Source: Geodermatophilus bullaregiensis
GTDB taxonomy: Bacteria > Actinomycetota > Actinomycetes > Mycobacteriales > Geodermatophilaceae
DNA: 64,000 nt
Assembly (NCBI RefSeq): GCF_016907675.1
Contig: NZ_JAFBCJ010000001.1
Span: forward strand, 1,798,001-1,862,000
Reading direction: 5' to 3'
The notes below the pieces were generated by a model. The model made no database searches. It had not been told where the DNA came from and saw only the letters and a list, made by a program, of their open reading frames with translations. A program made the position numbers and the translations under genes. How positions within the stretch are numbered: the first letter of the stretch is position 1; every line of letters begins with the position of its first letter. This document shows positions 52,686-61,164 of this stretch, in pieces.

Positions 52686-53798
52686 TCAGGCGACCGGCGC
52701 GCCGGTGCGCACGTCGTCCAGAGCCGCCAGGAACAGGTCGTCCTCCTCGGGCGTCCCCACCGTCACGCGGATCCCCTCACCGGCGAACGGCCGGGTGATG
52801 ACCCCGCGCGCCTCCAGGGCGGCGGCCGTCCCCGCGGTCGGCGCACCCAGCGGCAGCCAGACGAAGTTCGCCTGGCTGTCGGGCACCTCCAGGCCGCGCC
52901 CGCGCAGCGCGGCGGTGAGCCGGTCGCGCTCGGCGACGACGGCGGCCACCCTCCTCCTGACCTCGTCCTCGCTGGCCAGCGCGGCGACGGCGGCGGCCTG
53001 CGCCAGCGAGGAGACGCTGAAGGGCACGTGCGTGCGGCGGACGGCGTCGGCGACGGCGGCGTCCTCGGCGACCAGGTAGCCCACCCGCAGACCGGCCAGC
53101 CCCCACGCCTTGGAGAACGTCCGCAGCACCGCGACGTTGGGCCGTCCCCGCATCAGCTCCAGCCCGTCGGGGACGTCGGGGTCGGTGACGAACTCCCGGT
53201 AGGCCTCGTCGAGGACCACCAGCGCCGTCTCGGGCACCCGGCCGAGGAACCGCTCGAGCTCCGCCCGCCGCACCGCCGTCCCGGTGGGGTTGTTGGGGTT
53301 GCAGACGAAGACCAGCCGGGTGGTGTCGTCGACGGCGCCGGCCAGCGCGTCGAGGTCGTGCGTGTCGGGCGCGCCGCCCGGCCGCGACGGCGCCAGCGGG
53401 ACGGGCACCGGACGCGCACCGGCGACCTGGGCCAGCAGCGGGTACATCTCGAACGACCGCCAGGCGAAGGCCAGGCCGGTGCCGGGGTCGTTGAACGACT
53501 GGGCCAGCTGCTGGCAGAGCATGACCGCGCCGCACCCGGGCACGACCTGCTCCGGCGCCACGCCGTAGCGCTCGGCCAGGGCGGCGGTGAGCACGGTGGC
53601 GCCGTTGTCGGGGTAGCGGTAGGTCTCCCCGGCGGTCGCCGACAGCGCCTGGACGACGGCGGGCAGCGGCGGGAAGGGCACCTCGTTGCTGGCCAGCTTG
53701 ACCGCGCGGTCGACGCCCAGCTCGCGGGCGAGGTCGGCGGGGTTGCGCCCCGGCTTGTAGGCCGGCAGCGCTTGCACCGCCGGACGTGCGCTCACCAC
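52686..53798 (-). CDS. Aromatic/histidinol-phosphate aminotransferase (HisC/Pat family)
   Basis: 370-aa PLP enzyme of aminotransferase fold type I. VKLASNEVPFPPLPAVVQAL and RYPDNGATVLTAALAERYGV match HisC/Pat starts; VCNPNNPTGT, VLDEAYREFV, and LRTFSKAWGLAGLRVGY (PLP Lys near 227) are conserved. A separate hisC usually lies in the his operon, so this is more likely the aromatic aminotransferase Pat, but the two cannot be split by eye. GTG at 53798 has GGAGG 7 nt upstream. Confidence 0.85.
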   Translation of the reverse strand: MVSARPAVQALPAYKPGRNPADLARELGVDRAVKLASNEVPFPPLPAVVQALSATAGETYRYPDNGATVLTAALAERYGVAPEQVVPGCGAVMLCQQLAQSFNDPGTGLAFAWRSFEMYPLLAQVAGARPVPVPLAPSRPGGAPDTHDLDALAGAVDDTTRLVFVCNPNNPTGTAVRRAELERFLGRVPETALVVLDEAYREFVTDPDVPDGLELMRGRPNVAVLRTFSKAWGLAGLRVGYLVAEDAAVADAVRRTHVPFSVSSLAQAAAVAALASEDEVRRRVAAVVAERDRLTAALRGRGLEVPDSQANFVWLPLGAPTAGTAAALEARGVITRPFAGEGIRVTVGTPEEDDLFLAALDDVRTGAPVA

Positions 53799-53824
53799 GG
53801 CAGGACCTCCAGGGCGACGGCTCC

Positions 53825-53830
53825 TAGGGT
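53825..53830 (+). promoter_or_regulatory. -10 TAGGGT of galE
   Basis: TAGGGT, spacer GGCCCC (6 nt), ATG at 53837; only 38 bp separate it from the divergent aminotransferase gene. Confidence 0.55.
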
Positions 53831-53836
53831 GGCCCC

Positions 53837-54796
53837 ATGCGCGTACTCGTCGCCGGTGGGGCCGGCTACATCGGCAGCGTAGTCACCGCCGCCCTCCTCG
53901 AGGGCGGCCACGAGGTGACCGTGCTCGACGACCTCTCGACCGGCCACGCCGACGCCGTCCCCGACGGCGCCCGGTTCGTGCAGGCCAGGCTGCAGGAGTC
54001 GGCGCCCGTGCTGGCCGACGTCCGGCCCGAGGCGGTGCTGCACTTCGCGGCCAAGAGCCTGGTCGGCGAGTCCCAGGTGAAGCCGGAGATCTACTGGGAG
54101 CACAACGTCGGCGGGTCACTGGCGCTGCTCGAGGCGATGCGGGCGGTCGACTGCCGGCGGATCGTGTTCTCCTCCACCGCGGCCACCTACGGCGAGCCCG
54201 AGCAGGTGCCGATCCGCGAGGACGCGCCGACCCGGCCGACCAACACCTACGGCGCCACCAAGCTCGCCGTCGACGCGATGCTGACCTCCTACGCCACCGC
54301 GTACGACTTCGCCGCGGTGAGCCTGCGCTACTTCAACGTCGCGGGCGCCGCCTACGGCCTGGGCGAGCGGCACACCACCGAGACCCACCTCATCCCGATC
54401 GCCCTGCAGGTGGCCGCCGGCACGCGCGAGACCATCACCGTCTACGGCGAGGACTACCCGACGCCCGACGGCACCTGCATCCGCGACTACATCCACGTCT
54501 CCGACCTCGCCGACGCCCACCTGCTGGCCCTGACCGCGCCGCAGCCGGGCGAGCACCGCGTCTACAACCTGGGCAACGGCACCGGCTTCTCGGTGCAGCA
54601 GGTGGTCGACGCCGTCCGCGAGGTGACCGGGCACCCGGTGCCGGTGGAGGTGGGCACCCGCCGGGCCGGCGACCCGGCTCAGCTGGTGGCCGCCAGCGAC
54701 CGCATCCGCGCCGACCTGGGCTGGACGCCGCGGCACACCGACCTAGCCGGCATCGTGCGCGACGCGTGGGACGTCGCGCAGAAGCGGGGCAGCTGA
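53837..54796 (+). CDS. galE: UDP-glucose 4-epimerase
   Basis: Interconverts UDP-glucose and UDP-galactose for wall and glycan sugars. 319 aa. [20 protein letters not shown] carries GxxGxx[15 protein letters not shown] follows; YGATK supplies Tyr 139 and Lys 143; [14 protein letters not shown] and [21 protein letters not shown] are GalE signatures. It is followed by a long terminator. Confidence 0.93.
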   Translation: MRVLVAGGAGYIGSVVTAALLEGGHEVTVLDDLSTGHADAVPDGARFVQARLQESAPVLADVRPEAVLHFAAKSLVGESQVKPEIYWEHNVGGSLALLEAMRAVDCRRIVFSSTAATYGEPEQVPIREDAPTRPTNTYGATKLAVDAMLTSYATAYDFAAVSLRYFNVAGAAYGLGERHTTETHLIPIALQVAAGTRETITVYGEDYPTPDGTCIRDYIHVSDLADAHLLALTAPQPGEHRVYNLGNGTGFSVQQVVDAVREVTGHPVPVEVGTRRAGDPAQLVAASDRIRADLGWTPRHTDLAGIVRDAWDVAQKRGS

Positions 54797-54806
54797 GCGA
54801 GGCGGA

Positions 54807-54854
54807 GGAGTCGATCCCCACGTCCGGCCGCCTCCGGACGTGGGGGTCGACTCC
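54807..54854. terminator. Bidirectional terminator galE / CNNM-CorC gene
   Basis: 21-bp arms with one G-T pair (54807-54827 and 54834-54854; outer part GGAGTCGA, inner part CCACGTCCGG), loop CCGCCT. The right arm ends on the first base of the opposing stop codon. Confidence 0.85.
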
Positions 54855-56170
54855 TATGCCTCGGTGGTCTCGCCGGCCGGCTCCGGGTCCGGAGCGCGGG
54901 AGACCGAGAGGCGGGCGATCCGCCGCCCGTCGAGCTCGAGCACGGTGAGCGTGCGGCCCTGGGCGTCGACGCCGTCCCCGACCTCCGGCAGCCGGCCGAG
55001 CTCGGCGAGCACGTACCCGGCGACGGTCTCGTAGGGCCCCTCGGGCAGCCGCAGGCCGGTGGCCTCGGCGAAGTCGTCGAGGTTGAGCAGCCCGTCGACC
55101 TCCTGCGGCCCGCCGGGCACCTCCTCGCCCTCAGGGGCGACCTCCTCGTCGTACTCGTCGTAGATCTCCCCGATGACCTCCTCGATGAGGTCCTCGAGGG
55201 TGACGATGCCGTCGGTGCCGCCGTACTCGTCGACGACGACCGCGAGGTGCTGGTTGTCCCGGCGCATCTCCGACAGCGCCGTGAGCACGCCCGCCGTCCC
55301 GGGCAGCCGCTTGACCTCGCGGGCGAGGTCGCCGACCGTGGCCGCGCGGCCGGCCGGGTGGGTGGGCAGCAGCAGGTCGCGGACGTGCACGAAGCCCACC
55401 ACGTCGTCCTGGTCGCGGCCGGCCACCGGGTAGCGCGACCAGCTGGAGTCGGCGACCTGGCGGGCCGCGCGGCTGACCGTGGTCGAGGCCTCGAGGAACT
55501 CGACCTCGGTGCGCGGCGTCATCACCTCGCGCACCTCGCGGTCGCCGGCGCGGAACACCTCGTCGATGAGCCGGCGCTCGTCGCTGCTCAGCGACTCGTG
55601 CGCGGCGACCAGGTCGCGCAGCTCCTCCTGGCTGATCGCCTCGCCGCTGGCCCTGGGGTCGCCGCCCAGGAGCCGGACGAGCACGTTGGTCGACGCCGAC
55701 AGCAGCCAGATGACCGGGCGGGACAGCGTGGCGACGGCGTCGAGCGGGCGGGCCACGAGCAGCGAGAAGCCCTCGGCGCGCTGCAAGGCCAGGCGCTTGG
55801 GCGTCAGCTCCCCCACGACCAGCGACACGTAGCTGATCGCGACGGTCACCAGGACCAGCGCCAGCGCCTCGGCGACGCCCTGCCCGACGCCGCGGCGCAC
55901 CAGCCACTCGCCCAGCGGCTCGGCCAGCGTGCTGGCACCGAACGCGGCGGAGAGGAAGCCGGCGAGGGTGACGCCCACCTGCACGGCGGCGAGGAAGCGG
56001 TTGGGGTCACCGAGCAGGCGCGCCAGGGCCCGACCGCGGCGGCCGCGCTCCGACAGCGACCGGACCTGTGCCTCCCGGAGCGAGACCAGCGCGATCTCCG
56101 CACCGGCGAAGACACCGCCGACCAGCACGAAGACGACGACCATGACGATGTCGAGCCAGACGTCGCTCAC
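54854..56170 (-). CDS. CNNM/CorC (TlyC-like) family membrane protein with CBS domains
   Basis: 438-aa protein. VWLDIVMVVVFVLVGGVFAGAEIALVSLR opens a DUF21/CNNM membrane domain with four hydrophobic segments to ~residue 180. Two CBS domains follow (VMTPRTEVEFLEASTTV; the ...AVVVDEYGGTDGIVTLEDLIE motif is typical). The C-terminal CorC_HlyC domain (GLLNLDDFAEATGL...ETVAGYVL) closes the protein. The family transports or senses Mg2+/Co2+; the haemolysin name is historical. GTG at 56170 with GAGGAG about 10 nt upstream. Confidence 0.88.
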   Translation of the reverse strand: MSDVWLDIVMVVVFVLVGGVFAGAEIALVSLREAQVRSLSERGRRGRALARLLGDPNRFLAAVQVGVTLAGFLSAAFGASTLAEPLGEWLVRRGVGQGVAEALALVLVTVAISYVSLVVGELTPKRLALQRAEGFSLLVARPLDAVATLSRPVIWLLSASTNVLVRLLGGDPRASGEAISQEELRDLVAAHESLSSDERRLIDEVFRAGDREVREVMTPRTEVEFLEASTTVSRAARQVADSSWSRYPVAGRDQDDVVGFVHVRDLLLPTHPAGRAATVGDLAREVKRLPGTAGVLTALSEMRRDNQHLAVVVDEYGGTDGIVTLEDLIEEVIGEIYDEYDEEVAPEGEEVPGGPQEVDGLLNLDDFAEATGLRLPEGPYETVAGYVLAELGRLPEVGDGVDAQGRTLTVLELDGRRIARLSVSRAPDPEPAGETTEA

Positions 56171-56312
56171 CGGCGGCGTGCTCCTCGCGTCTCGGGGTGG
56201 TGGCCGAGGTCCATGCTGCCGGGACCGGTTCCACGAGCCGACACCGGTGCCCCCGACCGGTGGTCGAGTGACCTCGGTCACACCACCCTGCCGGGGGACC
56301 GTCCACTACGGC

Positions 56313-56342
56313 TAGTCTCGATGAAGTCACACGTAGTGACTT
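56313..56342 (+). promoter_or_regulatory. -10 and perfect dyad in the leader of the CAP-protein gene
   Basis: TAGTCT (56313-56318) is a -10 candidate. AAGTCAC-N5-GTGACTT (56324-56342) is a perfect 7-bp dyad exactly at the expected transcription start, so it may be an operator or an mRNA 5' hairpin. Confidence 0.45.
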
Positions 56343-56366
56343 GTCGACTCCCGTGAGGTCCCCCGC

Positions 56367-57437
56367 GTGCGCCACCGCCGGTCTTCCCCGCCGCCATCCT
56401 CCCGCTCCGTCCCCGCCCGGCTCCGCGTCCTGCCGCGGGCCGTCGTCGCGCGCCGCGGTGTCCTGCCGGCCCTGCTGGTGGCGCTCGTCGTGGCGGCCAT
56501 CGGCCTGCTCGCCCCCGTGCTGGCCGCAGGCCGGGGCGGGCTGACGACGGCCGAGTCCGCAGCCACGGGCGCGGCGGGCACCTCGGACGGCGGGGCGCGC
56601 CAGCGCACCGGTGTCGTCGAGATGGGGGTCGACGGGGAGCCGAGCGTCCCCGGGACGACGGCCGGGTCCGGTCCGGCCGGGACGTCGTCGCCCGGGACCG
56701 ACACCACTGACCCCGCGCCCGCGCCGGGCTCCGCGGCGGACGACCCGTCGACCCCCGGCCCGCCGGTGCCGGACTCCTCCGCGGCCGGGTCCTCGTCCGC
56801 GGCCGGGTCCTCGTCCTCCGCCGCCGGGTCCTCGTCGTCCGCGGCCGGGTCCTCGTCCTCCGCCGCCGGGTCCTCGTCCCCGGGCTCGTCGTCCGCCGCC
56901 TCGCCCTCGTCGTCCGCCGGGTCGTCCTCCGCCTCGGCGGAGTCGTCCTCGGCCGGCTCGTCCCCGGTCGCGTCGCCCTCCGCCGGGACCACCACGGGGA
57001 CGCCCGGGACGGCGGCGGCGCAGACCGCGCCGGTCACCTCGACCTCGCCGTCCGCGCCGGTGGCGACCGCCGCGCAGACGGTGCTGGAGCTGGTCAACCA
57101 GGCCCGCGCCACCGGCGGCTGCGCGCCCGTCGTCGCCGACGCGGGCCTGGCGGCCGTCGCCCGGGCCCACAGCGCCGACATGCGCGACCGCGGGTACTTC
57201 TCGCACACCAGCCCCGACGGCCTCTCCCCCTTCGACCGGGCCGAGGCGGCCGGGATCGACCACGCGCGGGCGGAGAACATCGCCCAGGGCCAGCCGGACG
57301 CCGCCGCGGTGATGGCGGCGTGGATGGACAGCGCCGGCCACCGGGCGAACATCCTCGACTGCTCGCTCACGACGCTGGGCGTGGGCGTCGCCGAGGGCCC
57401 CGGTGGCCCGTGGTGGACCCAGCTCTTCGGCGGCTGA
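56367..57437 (+). CDS. Secreted CAP-domain (SCP/PR-1) protein with Ser/Ala-rich linker
   Basis: 356-aa exported or membrane-anchored protein. The basic N-terminus is followed by GVLPALLVALVVAAIGLLAPVLAAG, a signal peptide or anchor. Residues ~60-235 are low-complexity Ser/Ala/Gly/Pro (repeated SSAAGSS). The C-terminal CAP domain starts VLELVNQARATGGCAPVVAD; HSADMRDRGYFSHTSPDG and AENIAQGQPDAAAVMAAWMDSAGH give the His/Glu cavity, and NILDCSLTTLGVGVA the end. GTG at 56367. Bacterial CAP proteins are mostly uncharacterised; surface or lipid binding is possible. Confidence 0.88.
   Translation: MRHRRSSPPPSSRSVPARLRVLPRAVVARRGVLPALLVALVVAAIGLLAPVLAAGRGGLTTAESAATGAAGTSDGGARQRTGVVEMGVDGEPSVPGTTAGSGPAGTSSPGTDTTDPAPAPGSAADDPSTPGPPVPDSSAAGSSSAAGSSSSAAGSSSSAAGSSSSAAGSSSPGSSSAASPSSSAGSSSASAESSSAGSSPVASPSAGTTTGTPGTAAAQTAPVTSTSPSAPVATAAQTVLELVNQARATGGCAPVVADAGLAAVARAHSADMRDRGYFSHTSPDGLSPFDRAEAAGIDHARAENIAQGQPDAAAVMAAWMDSAGHRANILDCSLTTLGVGVAEGPGGPWWTQLFGG
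56781..56882 (+). repeat. Coding minisatellite in the CAP-protein linker
   Basis: Five units starting at 56781 (18 bp), 56799, 56820, 56841 and 56862 (21 bp each), all of the form GCSGCCGGGTCCTCGTC. In frame, so copy-number changes would lengthen or shorten the Ser/Ala linker without a frameshift. Confidence 0.8.
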
Positions 57438-57449
57438 CCGCCGTCCGTC

Positions 57450-57514
57450 GGTGATCACCCCGGGCCCCGAGGGCCATCAGGGGTCACCTGACCCCTCCGG
57501 AGCCGAGGTGATCA
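57450..57514. repeat. Palindrome C, downstream of DUF559 copy 2
   Basis: TGATCACCCCGG (57452-57463) pairs with the segment ending in GGTGATCA (57507-57514), with one mismatch in 12. An inner hairpin AGGGGTCA/TGACCCCT lies at 57479-57496. The DUF559 stop codon (57512-57514) is inside the right arm. GGTGATCACCCCGG (57450-57463) is repeated exactly at 58500-58513. Confidence 0.65.
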
Positions 57515-58393
57515 ACGCGAGAGTGCGCGGGCCAGATCAGCGAGCAGCTCGTCGGGCCGCCGGAGGTCGCTCATCGTCACGAAGTGGACCCGCCAGTCGG
57601 CGGCCGTCAGCCCGTTGATCCGCCGCCGGTCCCTGGGGAGCTGGTCAGGGGCTCCGTGCCACGCCCCGTCGTACTCCAGCGCGAGACGGCGCTCGGGCCA
57701 GGCGAAGTCGACCCGCGCGACGAAGCGCCCGGCGCTCCGGACCTCGTACTGGGCCACAGGTGGGGGCAGCCCCGACCGGTGCAGCAGCAGACGCAGCCGC
57801 GTCTCCTGCGGCGACTCGGCGAGCCCGTCGGCCAGCGCCGCGGCTCGGCGGGCGTACGCGCTGCCGCGGCACCGGGGCAGGGCCTCGACCGCCGCTCGCA
57901 CGGCACCGAGGTCCACCACACGGGCGCAGACCAGTCGGTCCAGCAGGACCACGGCCTCGTCCGTCCTGTCGCGCCGGACCAGGTCGACCGCCGTGCGCAC
58001 GCGACCGGTCCACCGCAGCCACGAGCCCGCCTGGACGACGTCCCCGTCCAACGGAGCGCTCCGGGCGACGACACCTGGTCCCGGGCTCCACCGTGCAGCC
58101 GGGGGCAGCACCACCTCCACCGGGTCCTCCACCGTCACCAACTCGCCCGCACCCCACAGCATCGCCGCGGTGAGGCCGCCCAGCGCAGCCGACCGGGGCA
58201 TCACCAGGCTGACCCCACGTGCCAGGAGCCGGTGGTCGACGGTCAGCGCGGCATCGGCGTACACGTCCTGGCGCAGCCGGCGCCAGGCGCTGCTCCGCAA
58301 CTCGTCCTTCGTCAGCACGCCCGCCGCCACGGCCCAGGTGCCGCGGAAGACCCGCGCCCGCAGCAGCGGTGGACGGCGGGGCGCGACGGGCAC
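57512..58393 (-). CDS. DUF559 (Vsr-like nuclease fold) protein with AbiEi-like N-terminus, copy 2
   Basis: About 293 aa from GTG 58393 (VPVAPRRPPLLRARVFRG); an open frame continues upstream to 58495 but runs through palindrome D and has atypical codons. The N-terminal half (WAVAAGVLTKDELRSSAWRRLRQDVYAD) is the helix-turn-helix-like part. The C-terminal DUF559 domain has GRFVARVDFAWPERRLALEYDGAWH (D...E-x-D, PD-(D/E)xK-like core) and ADWRVHFVTMSDL. It shares domain layout with the 14752-15681 gene but little direct identity, so it is not a recent duplicate. The stop lies in palindrome C and palindrome D lies 53 bp upstream of the start. Confidence 0.75.
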   Translation of the reverse strand: MPVAPRRPPLLRARVFRGTWAVAAGVLTKDELRSSAWRRLRQDVYADAALTVDHRLLARGVSLVMPRSAALGGLTAAMLWGAGELVTVEDPVEVVLPPAARWSPGPGVVARSAPLDGDVVQAGSWLRWTGRVRTAVDLVRRDRTDEAVVLLDRLVCARVVDLGAVRAAVEALPRCRGSAYARRAAALADGLAESPQETRLRLLLHRSGLPPPVAQYEVRSAGRFVARVDFAWPERRLALEYDGAWHGAPDQLPRDRRRINGLTAADWRVHFVTMSDLRRPDELLADLARALSR

Positions 58394-58446
58394 CGGTGGA
58401 GCCTGCCCGTCACGGGACTCCCGCCGCTCCGACGGTCCACAGGCAC

Positions 58447-58513
58447 GATCACCTCGGGCCGGGAGGGGCCTCCACGCCCACGAGGCCCGCTGCACCCGAG
58501 GTGATCACCCCGG
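58447..58513. repeat. Palindrome D, upstream of DUF559 copy 2
   Basis: GATCACCTCGGG (58447-58458) pairs perfectly over 12 bp with CCCGAGGTGATC (58495-58506). An inner GGGCCTC/GAGGCCC hairpin lies at 58466-58488. The right edge carries GGTGATCACCCCGG (58500-58513), identical to part of palindrome C. Confidence 0.65.
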
Positions 58514-58520
58514 ACGCGCA

Positions 58521-58553
58521 GCGGCCCCCTCACCCGGGGGGTGAAGGGGCCGC
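58521..58553 (-). terminator. Terminator of icd
   Basis: 15-nt arms GCGGCCCCCTCACCC and complement with one mismatch, loop GGG, ending 18 bp from the icd stop. Confidence 0.75.
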
Positions 58554-58570
58554 CATCGCGAGCCTCTGCG

Positions 58571-59794
58571 TCAGGCCATGGCCTTCTGCAGGTTGGTGTC
58601 GATGGCCGCCAGGAAGTCCTGGGTGGTCAGCCACGGCTGGTCCTTGGAGATCAGCAGCGCGAGGTCCTTGGTCATCTGGCCGCTCTCGACGGTGTCGATG
58701 CAGACCTTCTCCAGGGTCTCCGCGAAGCGGGTCACCTCGGGGGTGCCGTCGAGCTTGCCGCGGTGGGCCAGGCCCCGGGTCCAGGCGAAGATCGACGCGA
58801 TCGGGTTGGTCGACGTCTCCTTGCCCTGCTGGTGCTGCCGGTAGTGCCGGGTCACCGTGCCGTGGGCGGCCTCGGCCTCGACCGTGCGGCCGTCCGGGCT
58901 CATCAGCACCGAGGTCATGAGCCCCAGCGAGCCGAAGCCCTGCGCCACGGTGTCGGACTGCACGTCGCCGTCGTAGTTCTTGCACGCCCAGACGTAGCCG
59001 CCCTCCCACTTGAGGGAGGCGGCGACCATGTCGTCGATGAGCCGGTGCTCGTAGGTGATGCCGGCCTTCTCGAAGCGGTCCTTGAACTCGGTCTCGAAGA
59101 CCTCGGCGAACAGGTCCTTGAACCGGCCGTCGTAGGCCTTGAGGATCGTGTTCTTCGTGGACAGGTAGACCGGGTACTCGCGGTTGAGCCCGTAGTTCAT
59201 CGAGGCCCGGGCGAAGTCGCGGATCGAGTCGTCGAGGTTGTACATCGCCATCGCGACGCCGCCGCCGGGCGACTGGAACACCTCGTGCTCGATCGGGGCG
59301 GAGCCGTCCTTCGGCGTGAAGGTGATCGTCAGCGTGCCCTCGCCGGGGAAGCGGAAGTCGGTGGCGCGGTACTGGTCACCGAAGGCGTGGCGGCCGACGA
59401 CGATCGGCTTGGTCCAGCCCGGCACCAGCCGCGGCACGTTCTGCATGATGATCGGCTCGCGGAAGATGACGCCGCCGAGGATGTTGCGGATCGTCCCGTT
59501 CGGGGACCGCCACATCTTCTTCAGGCCGAACTCCTCGACCCGCGCCTCGTCCGGGGTGATCGTCGCGCACTTGACGCCGACACCGTGCTGCTTGATCGCG
59601 TTCGCGGAGTCGACGGTGACCTGGTCGTCGGTCGCGTCGCGGTGCTCGATGCCCAGGTCGTAGTACTCCAGGTTGACGTCGAGGTACGGCAGGATCAGCT
59701 GGTCCTTGATGAACTGCCAGATGATCCGGGTCATCTCGTCGCCGTCGAGCTCGACGACGGTGCCCTCGACCTTGATCTTGCTCACGTCAGACAT
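58571..59794 (-). CDS. icd: Isocitrate dehydrogenase, NADP-dependent (eukaryote-like dimer type)
   Basis: TCA-cycle oxidative decarboxylation of isocitrate. 407 aa, homodimeric type II form (mycobacterial Icd1-like). [20 protein letters not shown] is the family start; [19 protein letters not shown] binds isocitrate; [20 protein letters not shown] contains the metal-binding and family signature; [11 protein letters not shown] binds cofactor. ATG 59794 is used (GAGAGGGA directly before it). GTG 59785, giving VSKIKVEGT, has the same site at a better 9-nt distance and may be the real start. Confidence 0.95.
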   Translation of the reverse strand: MSDVSKIKVEGTVVELDGDEMTRIIWQFIKDQLILPYLDVNLEYYDLGIEHRDATDDQVTVDSANAIKQHGVGVKCATITPDEARVEEFGLKKMWRSPNGTIRNILGGVIFREPIIMQNVPRLVPGWTKPIVVGRHAFGDQYRATDFRFPGEGTLTITFTPKDGSAPIEHEVFQSPGGGVAMAMYNLDDSIRDFARASMNYGLNREYPVYLSTKNTILKAYDGRFKDLFAEVFETEFKDRFEKAGITYEHRLIDDMVAASLKWEGGYVWACKNYDGDVQSDTVAQGFGSLGLMTSVLMSPDGRTVEAEAAHGTVTRHYRQHQQGKETSTNPIASIFAWTRGLAHRGKLDGTPEVTRFAETLEKVCIDTVESGQMTKDLALLISKDQPWLTTQDFLAAIDTNLQKAMA

Positions 59795-59808
59795 TCCCTC
59801 TCCACAGC

Positions 59809-59827
59809 TCCGGCCCCTCGGGCCGGA
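59809..59827 (-). terminator. Hairpin between mdh and icd
   Basis: TCCGGCCC-CTC-GGGCCGGA, perfect 8-bp stem in the 63-bp gap after the mdh stop; may partly terminate and uncouple icd. Confidence 0.45.
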
Positions 59828-59857
59828 CGTCGGTCAGGTGGGCGGTCGGGACCACCC

Positions 59858-60811
59858 TCACAGGTCGGCCACGTCGGCCTGCTTGGCCCGCACGGCCTCG
59901 GCCGCCTCGCGCAGGCCGGACAGCTCGCTCCCGGACAGGTCCCCCTCGACCACCCGGCGCACCCCGTCGCGCCCGATCTCGGCCTCGACGCCGAGGTAGA
60001 CGCCGGAGATGCCGTACTCGCCGTCGACCCACGCGCACACGGGCATGACGGCGCCGGAGTCCTCGATGACGGCGCGGGCCATGCGGGCCGCGGCCGCCGA
60101 CGGCGCGTAGTACGCCGACCCGGTCTTGAGCAGGGCGACGACCTCGGCGCCGCCGTTGCGGGTGCGCTGCACCAGGTGCTCGATGCGGTCGGCGGGCAGC
60201 ACGTCGGCCAGCGGCTTGCCGTCGACGGTGCAGCGCGAGGGCACCGGCACCATGGTGTCGCCGTGCGAGCCGAGGGTCAGGGTGCGCACCGAGCCCACCG
60301 GGACGCCGAGCTCCTCGGCCACGTTGTTGGTGAACCGGGCGGTGTCGAGCATCCCGGCCTGGCCCATGACCCGGTTCCTCGGGAAGCCGGTGGCCAGCTG
60401 CGCCAGCGCGGTCATCTCGTCGAGCGGGTTGGACACGACGATGACGACGGCGTCCGGCGAGGTGCGCGCGACGTTCTCGGCCACCTGGCGGACGATCCCG
60501 GCGTTGGTCTCGATGAGGTCCATCCGGCTCATGCCGGGCTTGCGCGGCAGGCCGGCGGTGACCACCACGACGTCGGAGCCCTCGGTGCCCTCGTAGGAGC
60601 CGCCACCGACCCCGACGACCCTCGTCTCGAAGCCCTCGATCGGGCGGGACTGGTTGATGTCGAGGGCCAGGCCCTCGGGCTTGCCCTCGACGATGTCGGT
60701 GAGCACGACGGTCTCGAAGACGTCGTACTCCGCGAGACGGAGGGCGGTGGTCGAGCCGTAGAAGCCGGCACCGACGACGGTGACCTTGCCGTTCCTGGGC
60801 TGCTCTGCCAT
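59858..60811 (-). CDS. mdh: Malate dehydrogenase, LDH-like type
   Basis: NAD-dependent oxidation of malate to oxaloacetate. 317 aa. KVTVVGAGFYGSTTALRLAE is the NAD fold, VVVTAGLPRKPGMSRMDLI has the R-K-P-G-M-S-R substrate loop typical of malate (not lactate) dehydrogenases, VVSNPLDEMT and LGSHGDTMVPVPS (catalytic His) follow. ATG at 60811 is supported by TAGGTT 7 nt upstream. It lies upstream of icd on the same strand, so two TCA steps are adjacent. Confidence 0.93.
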   Translation of the reverse strand: MAEQPRNGKVTVVGAGFYGSTTALRLAEYDVFETVVLTDIVEGKPEGLALDINQSRPIEGFETRVVGVGGGSYEGTEGSDVVVVTAGLPRKPGMSRMDLIETNAGIVRQVAENVARTSPDAVVIVVSNPLDEMTALAQLATGFPRNRVMGQAGMLDTARFTNNVAEELGVPVGSVRTLTLGSHGDTMVPVPSRCTVDGKPLADVLPADRIEHLVQRTRNGGAEVVALLKTGSAYYAPSAAAARMARAVIEDSGAVMPVCAWVDGEYGISGVYLGVEAEIGRDGVRRVVEGDLSGSELSGLREAAEAVRAKQADVADL

Positions 60812-60818
60812 GGCCGTC

Positions 60819-60824
60819 AACCTA
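60819..60824 (-). promoter_or_regulatory. -10 TAGGTT of mdh
   Basis: TAGGTT, 7-nt spacer, ATG at 60811. Confidence 0.5.
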
Positions 60825-60864
60825 GCGCCGCCCGCCGGTGGCCGCGCTCCGCGGTCCGGTGCAC

Positions 60865-61164
60865 TCAGTCGCCCGGGACCGTGAGGACGAGCACCGTCAG
60901 CGCCACGCCGGCCCCGCCCACCAGGACGACGTCGACCGGGCGGCTGCGGACGGCGAGGAAGCCGACCCGCCGCAGCGGCAGGACCAGCCGCAGCAGCGCC
61001 GCCCCCACCAGCGCCAGGCCGACGACGAGCAGGCCGCGTCGCCAGTGCTCGAGGGCCACCATCGACAGCCCCACCGCGACCACCACCAGCACCGCGAACA
61101 GCGGCAGCTGCCGCAGCAGCCCGGCCAGGAACGGCCGGCGCGTGTAGAGCGGGGGACGCGTCAC
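60865..61164 (-). CDS. DUF3017 membrane protein
   Basis: 99-aa protein with three hydrophobic segments ([55 protein letters not shown]) and the [13 protein letters not shown] link seen in DUF3017 proteins. GTG at 61164 overlaps the folD stop. The folD-DUF3017 pair is conserved across actinobacteria; function unknown. Confidence 0.85.
   Translation of the reverse strand: MTRPPLYTRRPFLAGLLRQLPLFAVLVVVAVGLSMVALEHWRRGLLVVGLALVGAALLRLVLPLRRVGFLAVRSRPVDVVLVGGAGVALTVLVLTVPGD

Noticed and set aside
57450..58513. Insertion sequence
   Set aside because: The flanking repeats look like an element, but the enclosed protein has no DDE or HUH transposase motif and no target-site duplication can be shown, so it is reported only as a hypothesis.
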